11,776 bases of DNA from Clostridia bacterium (GTDB lineage Bacteria > Bacillota > Clostridia > Christensenellales > Borkfalkiaceae). Shown piece by piece: positions 5,462 through 11,776 of this stretch. The translations under genes were made by a program, and so were the position numbers. How positions within the stretch are numbered: position 1 is the stretch's first letter; the number at the start of each line of letters is the position of its first letter. A model generated the notes under the pieces. It made no database searches and was not told where the DNA came from. It saw nothing but the letters and a program-made list of their open reading frames with translations. Location of the stretch: the NCBI GenBank assembly GCA_029054485.1, contig JAIDFD010000090.1, positions 1 to 11,776 on the forward strand, read 5' to 3'.

Positions 5462-6754
5462 TTATAAAAACGCTACGTTTTTGGGTCTTCCGTCCGCCTT
5501 GTGGATTATGACGCGCGAGTTGTCGCTGTCATCGCCCGCGAGCGGAATTGCATAGTCCATCGCCTCCGCCTTGGTGCGGAAAAGCTTGATAGCCTTTGAA
5601 CTGCCCTCTAAGCGCACTTCCCATTTATTATCCTGCGGGCGGCGCGAAACGTGATAAATCTTTTCGGGACCCTTAGGGGTTGATTTTGCAACTTTTTGCG
5701 AAACGTCCGCGATTTCAGCTTTTTTGGGCGCGGGCTTTTTGGCTGCGGCTTTTGCCGCCGCAGGTTTTTTAGCCGCCGCCTTTTTCGGCTCGGCTTTTGC
5801 CGTCTCCGCTTTCACGGGTTCGGTTTTCTTCGCCGCGGGCTTTTTAGCCGCCTTCTTGTCCTCGGTTTTAAGCACGGTCTGCTTTGCCACGGGTTTTACG
5901 GGCGCAACCTCGGGTTCGGTGCGGGTAGGCTCGGGAATGTCCTCGGTAAGAACTGCCGATACCTTGGGAATGCTGTCGCTCTTTGCGGGCTTAGCCTTTG
6001 CCGAGGCTTTAGTTTCGGCGGGCTTTTTTGCCGCGGGCTTAGCAGTAGTTTTCTTCGCGGGCTTAGCCGCTTCCGCTTTTACGGGTTCGAGCTGTTTTAC
6101 TTCTTCCTCTTCTTTTACGAGTTTAACGGTCTTTGTTTCCGTCTTTTTGGGCGCGGGCTTTTTAGCGGTTGAAGCTTTCTTTGCCGCAGGTTTTTTAGCG
6201 GTGGATTTAGCGGTGGATTTTTTAGCCGTAGTCGTCTTTTTAGCCGCCGTTTTCTTCACGGGTTTTTCTTCGCCTTCGACTACGGGTGTAACCACTGCCG
6301 AGTAAGTAACTTCGTCCACATGTTCGGGTGCGGCTACCTGTTCCGAGCGGTATTCTATTTCTTCCGCGGGCTCCTCTTTTTCTTCGTGAACCTCTTCTGA
6401 TACAGCCTGCACGTTTTCTTCAACGGGCTGCTTTTCGGGGGCGGTAACTTCGTCCGTTTCAACGGTTGCGCCCTCGTAAATTACCGCGCTTTCGGGCGTG
6501 GGATAAAAGGGCTCGATAAGCTTATCATAACCGTTGTCCGAACCGACCTCTGCTGTCTCGGTTTTTTCACCGTTTTCAGGCTGTATTTCAACCGCGGTTT
6601 CATCGGCGGAATGACCGTGTTTTTTCTTGCGGCCGGCAGCTATCGAACAGGCGATAATTATAACCACCGCAGCCACTACCAGAGCAATGGCTATCCACGA
6701 CCAGTTGGGCAAAAGAAATTTAGTATCGGTCATAAAGTTTTTAAACGATTCCAT
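5462..6754 (-). CDS. Membrane-anchored protein with H1-like basic linker and DUF2188 domain
   Basis: 430 residues. There is one N-terminal membrane helix (about 19-40) followed by GRKKKHG, which by the positive-inside rule places the bulk in the cytoplasm. Residues 50-155 are acidic and rich in Glu, Val and Pro. Residues about 161-355 are dominated by KKPAAKK, TTAKK and KAEPKK repeats, resembling histone H1 or bacterial HU-type tails. Residues 364-427 (YHVSRRPQDNKWEVRLEG, FRTKAEAMDYA, VIIHKADGRPK) match the small DUF2188 domain. GAGGG lies 10 nt before the ATG, and a promoter at 6791-6819 and a terminator at 5425-5449 make it a single-gene unit. Function is unknown. The lysine-rich linker could bind DNA or RNA at the membrane; that is inference. 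The domain call is fairly firm. Confidence 0.85.
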   Translation of the reverse strand: MESFKNFMTDTKFLLPNWSWIAIALVVAAVVIIIACSIAAGRKKKHGHSADETAVEIQPENGEKTETAEVGSDNGYDKLIEPFYPTPESAVIYEGATVETDEVTAPEKQPVEENVQAVSEEVHEEKEEPAEEIEYRSEQVAAPEHVDEVTYSAVVTPVVEGEEKPVKKTAAKKTTTAKKSTAKSTAKKPAAKKASTAKKPAPKKTETKTVKLVKEEEEVKQLEPVKAEAAKPAKKTTAKPAAKKPAETKASAKAKPAKSDSIPKVSAVLTEDIPEPTRTEPEVAPVKPVAKQTVLKTEDKKAAKKPAAKKTEPVKAETAKAEPKKAAAKKPAAAKAAAKKPAPKKAEIADVSQKVAKSTPKGPEKIYHVSRRPQDNKWEVRLEGSSKAIKLFRTKAEAMDYAIPLAGDDSDNSRVIIHKADGRPKNVAFL

Positions 6755-6790
6755 TTTATCATATCCCTCGTAAGTTGTTTTTCAAGTTTG

Positions 6791-6819
6791 ATTGTACACC
6801 CAAAAATTTTTAAATGCAA
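6791..6819 (-). promoter_or_regulatory. Promoter of the DUF2188 gene
   Basis: TACAAT (6796-6791) with TTGCAT (6819-6814) 17 bp upstream. The -10 matches five of six consensus positions, the -35 only three. It lies 37 nt before the ATG. Confidence 0.6.
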
Positions 6820-6850
6820 GTTAAATTTTAAACTTTTTATTTCAAAGGAT

Positions 6851-6890
6851 AAAAATTAGCCAAAAAAGGGCTTGCATATGCAGGGGGCTA
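6851..6890 (-). terminator. Weak terminator-like hairpin after the L15-like gene
   Basis: TAGCC at the stop codon (6890-6886) can pair with GGCTA (6861-6857), enclosing a TGCATATGCA palindrome, and is followed by ATTTTTA. The stem has only 5 bp with a long interior, so termination is probably inefficient and the downstream gene may receive read-through. Confidence 0.3.
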
Positions 6891-8060
6891 TGAGTTTTTG
6901 CGGATAATTTTTCCGCCGGCGCCAAGAATGTTTTTTTCCGCCGAGCGTGAAAAAGAGTTTGCCGTTACCGCAAGAATTTTATCCGCTTTTCCGCGTCCGA
7001 GAACTTTTATGTAAGTTATGTTTTTGTTACCTTTGAAAATACGGTTTACAATCTCTTCGAAAGTGGCGCTTTCGCCCTCTTCGAAACAGGCGTAAACAGC
7101 CTCTAAATTTATTACCTTTTTTACTCCCTTTTTATACCTTTTTTTCAATGATTTTTTTTGCGCGGTCTGAGGTATTTCTTCAACCGTTTTAAGGGTAATT
7201 TTTTCCTCTGTCACGGGCTGGATTTTTTTGCGTTTTACCCTTGGTCTTTTGCGGTAAATTTTTACCTTGACAAGCCCCCTTTCAAGAAGGCTTTGCATTT
7301 CTTCAAAAGGCAAAAGTTCAGCATAGTCGCACTCTTCATATCCGCCGCTTTCGGGTTGAAATTTTTGCGCGAGGTCGGCTATTAAGTTCTTTGAAATCTT
7401 CTTGCCGCTTTCACTTTTTACAAGGCACATAAGGGGCGTGCGCTTATAAGTTTTTTTGTCCGAAATATCTTCGGCCTGCGGATAATTTTCGGGGTCGAGC
7501 GCGCAGAAAAGGCACAGCCCGCCCGCGCGGATCGCAAGCTTTGCCGCAAGCGGTTTGTCGGCGCGGAAGCTCTCGTACCGCCAGCAGATACGGCTTTGAA
7601 AACCGCTCTTTAAAAGTTCGTTTTTGAGTGCGGAATAGCTGTCCTTCACTTCCTCTTCCGAGAGGATAAGTCTGGATAAAAAACTTTTGTCGTATATCAG
7701 TTTTTCGCCCTCGGCTAACTGCACTTCGGTTTTTACGCGCTCGGCTTCGGGCGGCGCGGCGGGCAAAATTTCAACGGACTGTTCGGTCTGCTTTTCCTCT
7801 GTTAACGGTTGCGCTTCGGCTTCTGCTTCAACAGGTTTTTCCTGCCCGGTTAAGGGCTGTTTTGTAACTTCGGCTTCAGTCGGCTCTTCCTCTGTCACAG
7901 TCTGCACAATAACTTCGGTTTTTTTCTTTTTTGCTTTTGGTTTATGCGCAAGCCCCGCGCAAACCGCTTCGGCAACCATTACGACTAAGATAATCGCCGC
8001 CGCGCCCAAAAGCACCGCCGCAACACCCGTTGAAAAATCCACAGCAAGAAGGTCTCTCAT
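6888..8060 (-). CDS. Membrane-anchored protein with YDKSF domain and ribosomal L15-like C-terminal domain
   Basis: 390 residues. There is one membrane helix at about 10-33 followed by KPKAKKKK, so the remainder is probably cytoplasmic. An acidic Glu/Pro/Thr linker (48-115) leads to a folded region (121-235) with YDKSFLSRLILSEEEVKDSY, CWRYESF and PLAAKLAIRAGGLCL. I recall this region from uncharacterised Clostridial proteins but know no named function. A basic linker (267-315) precedes residues 316-388, whose INLEAVYACFEEG, ITYIKVLGRGKADKILAVTA and FSRSAEKNILGAGGKII resemble the C-terminal half of ribosomal protein uL15. The true L15 gene is normally in the ribosomal operon and shorter (about 145 residues), so this is a paralogous use of the fold. 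The start is supported by GGGGTGAG, 3-4 nt from the ATG. Function is unknown; RNA or ribosome contact at the membrane is a guess. Confidence 0.8.
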   Translation of the reverse strand: MRDLLAVDFSTGVAAVLLGAAAIILVVMVAEAVCAGLAHKPKAKKKKTEVIVQTVTEEEPTEAEVTKQPLTGQEKPVEAEAEAQPLTEEKQTEQSVEILPAAPPEAERVKTEVQLAEGEKLIYDKSFLSRLILSEEEVKDSYSALKNELLKSGFQSRICWRYESFRADKPLAAKLAIRAGGLCLFCALDPENYPQAEDISDKKTYKRTPLMCLVKSESGKKISKNLIADLAQKFQPESGGYEECDYAELLPFEEMQSLLERGLVKVKIYRKRPRVKRKKIQPVTEEKITLKTVEEIPQTAQKKSLKKRYKKGVKKVINLEAVYACFEEGESATFEEIVNRIFKGNKNITYIKVLGRGKADKILAVTANSFSRSAEKNILGAGGKIIRKNS

Positions 8061-8090
8061 ATCTCACCCCGAAAAAATCGTTTTACTACC

Positions 8091-8123
8091 ATAATATTCT
8101 TCGGGTACCCCGAAAGGTGAATT
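8091..8123 (-). promoter_or_regulatory. Possible promoter with palindrome in an over-long spacer
   Basis: Between the glpK terminator and the L15-like gene, TTCGGGGTACCCGAA (8114-8100) is a near-perfect inverted repeat (6 of 7 positions). It lies inside the 19-bp gap between a -35-like TTCACC (about 8121) and a -10-like TATTAT (8096-8091). A dyad in a 19-bp spacer is the MerR-type layout, but neither hexamer is strong. The palindrome could equally be a small hairpin. Confidence 0.3.
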
Positions 8124-8132
8124 TTGCGGTGT

Positions 8133-8174
8133 AAAAAGCCGCCCTTTACCCGCACGGGGGAAGGGCGGCTTTTT
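8133..8174 (-). terminator. Intrinsic terminator of glpK (bidirectional in form)
   Basis: Stem AAAAAGCCGCCCTT/AAGGGCGGCTTTTT, 14 bp, with a 14-nt loop that can itself form a CCCG/CGGG step. The stem includes A5/T5 and can terminate in either direction. It starts 14 nt past the glpK stop. Confidence 0.92.
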
Positions 8175-8187
8175 GCCTTGTATTAAG

Positions 8188-9663
8188 TTACGAGTTGGCT
8201 TTTTTAACCGCTTCGCGCCAGCCGTCCAAAAGCTTTACTCTTTCTTCGGCGTCCATCATCGGGATAAACTCGCGCTCTGCGGCGAAGTTATTTTTTATCT
8301 CGTCAAGCCCCTGCCAAAAGCCTGCGGAAAGCCCCGCAAGATACGCCGCTCCCAGCGCAGTGGTTTCGGAAATTTTCGGGCGGACGGTAACGCAGTTTAA
8401 AATATCCGCTTGATACTGCATCAAAAAATTGTTGTTGCTCGCCCCGCCGTCCACGGCAAGCCGAACGATTTTCACGCCCGCGTCCCTTTCCATAGCCTGA
8501 ACGAGGTCGCACACCTCGTAAGCAATTCCCTCCAACGCCGCGCGTATGATATGACTGCGCGAAGTCCCGCGGGTAATACCCGTAATCAATCCCCGCGCCG
8601 AAGAATTCCAGTAGGGCGCGCCCAGTCCCGTGAGCGCAGGTACAACGTAAACACCGCCGCTGTCCTTGACTTCGGTTGCCCGCGCTTCACTGTCCGCGGC
8701 AGAGGAAATAAGACCCATTTCATCGCGAAGCCACTGCACGATTGCACCGCCGCAAAAGACCGAGCCCTCAAGCACATAACAGGGCTTGTCCCCAACGGTT
8801 GCGCCGAGTGTGGTGACAAGTCCGTTCTGACTTTTAACCGCCCTGTCGCCCGTGTTCATCAGAAGAAAACAGCCCGTGCCGTAAGTATTTTTCACGTCGC
8901 CGCGGCTTGTGCAAAGCTGACCGAAAAGCGCCGCCTGCTGGTCGCCCGCCACTCCGCAAATAGGCACCGCCGCGCCCATTATGCAGGGGTCGGTACAGCC
9001 GTAATTATAGCTTGACGGGTGAACTTCGGGCAGCATACTTTCGGGGATGTCGAAGAGGCGCAAAAGTTCGGCGTCCCACTTTAATGTATGAATATTGAAC
9101 AGCATTGTCCTGCTTGCGTTTGTGTAGTCGGTGGCAAAAATTTTGCCCCGCGAAAGCTGCCATAAAAGGTAAACGTCCACTGTGCCGAATGCGAGTTCGC
9201 CCCGCTCGGCTTTTTCGCGCGCGCCCTCTACGTTGTCTAATATCCACTTGATTTTGGTCGCGGAAAAATAGGCGTCCGGCACAAGCCCGGTCTTATTGTA
9301 AATCTTTTCGGAAAAGCCTCCGCGCTTCAAGCTTTCGCAAAAAGCCGCCGTTCTTCGGCACTGCCAGACTATCGCGTTGTAAACTGGTTTGCCCGTCTTT
9401 TTATCCCATACGAGGGTGGTCTCGCGCTGGTTGGTTATGCCTATCGCGGCAATATCCCCCGCCGAAAGTTTCGCCCGCGACAAAGCTTCGCGCATAACCG
9501 CCACGGACGAGCCGATTATATCCTGCGGCGAGTGTTCAACCCAACCGGGCTCGGGATAAATCTGCGCAAACTCCTGCTGTGCGCTTGAAACGATATTTGC
9601 GCTTTTATCGAAAATTATCGCCCGCGTACTCGTCGTCCCCTGGTCTACGGATAGAACGTACAT
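8188..9663 (-). CDS. glpK: Glycerol kinase
   Basis: 491 residues, the usual FGGY-family GlpK length (about 500). It phosphorylates glycerol with ATP to sn-glycerol 3-phosphate in the cytosol, feeding lipid synthesis or glycolysis. Motifs are DQGTTSTRA (7-15), [15 protein letters not shown], the glycerol-site [38 protein letters not shown] and [24 protein letters not shown] lies 7 nt before the ATG, and an extended -10 promoter lies just upstream. The histidine used for HPr phosphorylation in enterococcal GlpK (within SYHFYG) is absent here; the region reads [14 protein letters not shown], so PTS-dependent activation seems unlikely. No glpF, glpD/glpO or GlpP-type leader terminator is adjacent, so it is a stand-alone gene. 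Confidence 0.97.
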   Translation of the reverse strand: MYVLSVDQGTTSTRAIIFDKSANIVSSAQQEFAQIYPEPGWVEHSPQDIIGSSVAVMREALSRAKLSAGDIAAIGITNQRETTLVWDKKTGKPVYNAIVWQCRRTAAFCESLKRGGFSEKIYNKTGLVPDAYFSATKIKWILDNVEGAREKAERGELAFGTVDVYLLWQLSRGKIFATDYTNASRTMLFNIHTLKWDAELLRLFDIPESMLPEVHPSSYNYGCTDPCIMGAAVPICGVAGDQQAALFGQLCTSRGDVKNTYGTGCFLLMNTGDRAVKSQNGLVTTLGATVGDKPCYVLEGSVFCGGAIVQWLRDEMGLISSAADSEARATEVKDSGGVYVVPALTGLGAPYWNSSARGLITGITRGTSRSHIIRAALEGIAYEVCDLVQAMERDAGVKIVRLAVDGGASNNNFLMQYQADILNCVTVRPKISETTALGAAYLAGLSAGFWQGLDEIKNNFAAEREFIPMMDAEERVKLLDGWREAVKKANS

Positions 9664-9692
9664 ATCTTTCTCCTTAGGTTAATTACTCTTTG

Positions 9693-9721
9693 ATTATACC
9701 ACGGTTTTACACAAATTGAAA
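9693..9721 (-). promoter_or_regulatory. glpK promoter (extended -10)
   Basis: TATAAT (9698-9693) preceded by TGG, giving a TGnTATAAT extended -10, with a poor -35 (TTTCAA, 9721-9716) at 17 bp. The transcript start is near 9686, leaving a very short leader and no room for an antitermination hairpin. Confidence 0.7.
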
Positions 9722-9735
9722 CCCCTTGCGGGCAC

Positions 9736-9774
9736 AAAAATAAGTTCGGATAAACCGCACTTCCCATAAGGAAT
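9736..9774 (-). repeat. Left copy of an inverted intergenic element
   Basis: Minus strand ATTCCTTATGGGAA (9774-9761), 3 nt, then CGGTTTATCCGA (9757-9746), then T5 at 9740-9736. The same order occurs in the opposite orientation at 10512-10550. Each copy contains two small dyads (TTCC/GGAA and CGG/CCG) and ends in T5. It lies in the 224-nt gap upstream of glpK. Confidence 0.6.
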
Positions 9775-9817
9775 AAAAAACTAAATGTTTAATAGTTGCA
9801 CTTTTATACAATGACAG

Positions 9818-9848
9818 AAAGCTCTCGAACAAAATGTTCGAGAGCTTT
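9818..9848 (-). terminator. Terminator of the DUF3788 gene
   Basis: Perfect 14-bp stem AAAGCTCTCGAACA/TGTTCGAGAGCTTT with a 3-nt loop, 39 nt past the stop codon. The T runs are short on both strands (CTTTCTGTC on minus, CTTTTAAC on plus), but the stem is very stable. Confidence 0.75.
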
Positions 9849-9887
9849 TAACTTCACATTAATAGAAAGATAATTGTAAATTTAGCT

Positions 9888-10301
9888 TTACTTTTTGTTC
9901 GGCTTTCTTTTGATACTCAATAGCCTGATAAAGTCATCAAACAAGGAAGTGTCCGTCGGCTCAAACATTACCCACTTTCCATCGTGGTAAGTATGCGTAT
10001 TGTCATATATCGTTTGAGTTGCTTTTGAGTAGTTTTCTTTGTCGGCTTCAAACTTTAACCGCTCGCCTTTACCCAAGACAACCATAAACCCTACGCAATT
10101 TTCTCTTGCATATAAAGCGCAAAGCGTTTTACCGCCCCGATGATATTTGTATTCGTAGCTCCACGCTTTACCGCCTTTGCCCCACGAGCGTTCCATATTA
10201 AAGTGTTCATCGATTAATGCACATAAATTATTCCATACTTCGTATAATGATTGACCAACCAAAGCTGTCATGTCTTCTGCGGTAGGAATTGATTCAAGCA
10301 T
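9888..10301 (-). CDS. DUF3788 family protein
   Basis: 137 residues, small and soluble, no signal or membrane segment. The pattern of a conserved helix (LYEVWNNLCALIDEHF, 19-34), a tryptophan-rich strand pair (ERSWGKGGKAWSYEYKYHRGGKTLCALYAREN), then GFMVVLGKGE and a C-terminal DDFIRLLSIKRKP tail matches DUF3788, a family of unknown function common in Firmicutes and Bacteroidetes. The length is typical. The start is supported by GGAGG, 7 nt upstream, and a consensus-like promoter at 10348-10376; a strong hairpin follows at 9818-9848, so the gene stands alone. It is bracketed by the inverted element at 9736-9774 and 10512-10550, which may mark a mobile or shuffled module. The family call is by recall of the motif pattern. 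Confidence 0.75.
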   Translation of the reverse strand: MLESIPTAEDMTALVGQSLYEVWNNLCALIDEHFNMERSWGKGGKAWSYEYKYHRGGKTLCALYARENCVGFMVVLGKGERLKFEADKENYSKATQTIYDNTHTYHDGKWVMFEPTDTSLFDDFIRLLSIKRKPNKK

Positions 10302-10347
10302 ATAAAACCTCCGGGTTCTCCGCTAAATAACTGTTTATCTTAGAATG

Positions 10348-10376
10348 ATTATATCATGAAAATGAAAGTAAGACAA
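10348..10376 (-). promoter_or_regulatory. Promoter of the DUF3788 gene
   Basis: TTGTCT (10376-10371), a 17-bp spacer, and a perfect TATAAT (10353-10348) preceded by TGA, giving an extended -10. The predicted start is near 10341, about 40 nt before the ATG. Confidence 0.78.
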
Positions 10377-10452
10377 CCTATTAAAATAGCGGAATATAAA
10401 AACGTATACATATCTCACTAGGCTATAAGTAGCCAGATTCGTCCACAAAAGA

Positions 10453-10485
10453 TTAAACGAAAAGGCGTAGCTTAACGCTACGCCT
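10453..10485 (-). terminator. Intrinsic terminator of the collagen-like gene
   Basis: Stem AGGCGTAGC/GCTACGCCT (10485-10463), 9 bp with a 5-nt loop, followed on the minus strand by TTTTCGTTTAAT. It lies 71 nt past the stop codon, after the right copy of the inverted element. Confidence 0.82.
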
Positions 10486-10511
10486 CATATTTGTATTTAA
10501 TGCACCTATAA

Positions 10512-10550
10512 ATTCCTTATGGGAATACGGTAAACCGACCCCACGTTTTT
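10512..10550 (+). repeat. Right copy of an inverted intergenic element
   Basis: Plus strand ATTCCTTATGGGAA (10512-10525), 2 nt, then CGGTAAACCGA (10528-10538), then T5 at 10546-10550. It is the inverted partner of 9736-9774: the first 14 nt are identical and the CGG/CCGA part is conserved with a length change. On the minus strand it falls in the 3' untranslated region of the collagen-like gene. Confidence 0.6.
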
Positions 10551-10555
10551 AAAAT

Positions 10556-11417
<862 letters not shown>

Positions 11418-11488
11418 CACCCCGCCCGCCGTTTTTTTGCCCTTTTAGTATACGTTATTATTTTTATATAGGCGAAATGTTAATTAAT

Positions 11489-11516
11489 AATCGGTGCAGA
11501 TTTATCTGCACCGATT
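11489..11516 (-). terminator. Strong hairpin ending an upstream transcript
   Basis: Perfect 12-bp stem AATCGGTGCAGA/TCTGCACCGATT with a 4-nt loop. On the minus strand it runs into ATTATTAATTAACATTT, an imperfect T-rich tail. It should end a transcript coming from the right edge. Confidence 0.7.
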
Positions 11517-11776
11517 GAGCGTTAGATTACTATCAAAATATAACAAATTTCTCTCCGTAGAGTTTTTAACTGCTTGGCGTCTTTTTTTCTAAAACTGCCT
11601 ATCTTTAGTTTTTTGCCATCTTTTTAACTTTATGTGCAACTTCTGAGCTCAACCATCCAACAGTTCGCCAAATATGTAAAGTTTAATAATACACTATAAT
11701 ACTTTATCCTTAATTCCAATTATTAGATTACACTAAAATTCGTTTACCCCAAAAATTAGATTATTCTATAATTAGG
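11517..11776. other. AT-rich stretch without a recognisable gene
   Basis: All frames are broken by stops and no start with a ribosome site is visible. Minus-strand TAATCTAAT recurs as TAATCTAATTTTTGG and TAATCTAATAATTGG about 30 nt apart near the right edge, and TTAGATTA appears again near 11522. It may be the 3' untranslated tail of a gene outside the window or a decayed remnant. Confidence 0.5.

Noticed and set aside
5696..6305. Plus-strand Phe/Gly/Ala-rich open frames
   Set aside because: Antisense of the K/A/P repeats; low complexity and no start signals.
9693..9721. Possible cre (CcpA) site at the glpK promoter
   Set aside because: TGTAAAACCG departs from the cre consensus in its central CG positions and lacks symmetry.
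11556..11576. CTCT-CCGT-AGAG hairpin followed by TTTTT on the plus strand
   Set aside because: Only 4 bp and no plus-strand gene precedes it.
11605..11683. Short minus-strand peptide ending VAHKVKKMAKN and a stop
   Set aside because: It looks protein-like, but the frame has a stop 25 codons upstream and no start with a ribosome site. It could at most be the eroded end of a gene, and no homolog is recognised.

Overview
The window looks like chromosomal DNA of an anaerobic, probably spore-forming Firmicute of the class Clostridia. The signs are AGGAGG-type ribosome binding sites, sigma-A promoters, many intrinsic terminators, the standard code (TGA used as stop), a BclA-like collagen protein, a Gram-positive type glycerol kinase and several lineage-specific anchored proteins. 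I recall the YDKSF/uL15-like protein type from uncultured gut Clostridia (Christensenellales-like). That placement is inference.

All nine protein genes lie on the minus strand, so transcription runs right to left. From the right: an AT-rich stretch with no gene (11517-11776) ends in a terminator hairpin. Next come a collagen-like, probably spore-surface protein (11341-10556), a DUF3788 protein with its own promoter (10301-9888), glycerol kinase glpK (9663-8188), a membrane-anchored protein ending in a ribosomal L15-like domain (8060-6888), and a membrane-anchored protein with an H1-like Lys/Ala/Pro tail and a DUF2188 domain (6754-5462). Then follows a three-gene operon (5357-2290): a His-rich CobW/COG0523 metallochaperone GTPase, a degenerate CobW GTPase fused to a YcgQ/DUF1980 C-terminal domain, and a GtrA-like four-helix membrane protein with a coiled-coil tail. 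At the left edge is the start of a large secreted protein with bacterial Ig-like (MBG-type) repeats (1829-1), truncated by the window.

The most notable non-coding item lies between the membrane protein and the surface protein. A strong promoter (2177-2205) starts a transcript of about 216 nt whose first 14 nt pair perfectly, with two G-U pairs, to a segment 147 nt downstream. Inside are further nested helices around a large U-rich bulge, and an intrinsic terminator follows. This is either a rod-shaped small RNA of 6S-like architecture or an attenuating leader for the surface protein, which has no clear promoter of its own.

The metal operon has a good sigma-A promoter whose -10 overlaps a 7-1-7 imperfect palindrome of the Fur/Zur layout, which suggests control by zinc or another metal. 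A 14-bp perfect inverted repeat within a larger two-hairpin element brackets the DUF3788 gene. No tRNA, rRNA, CRISPR array or transposase gene was found.
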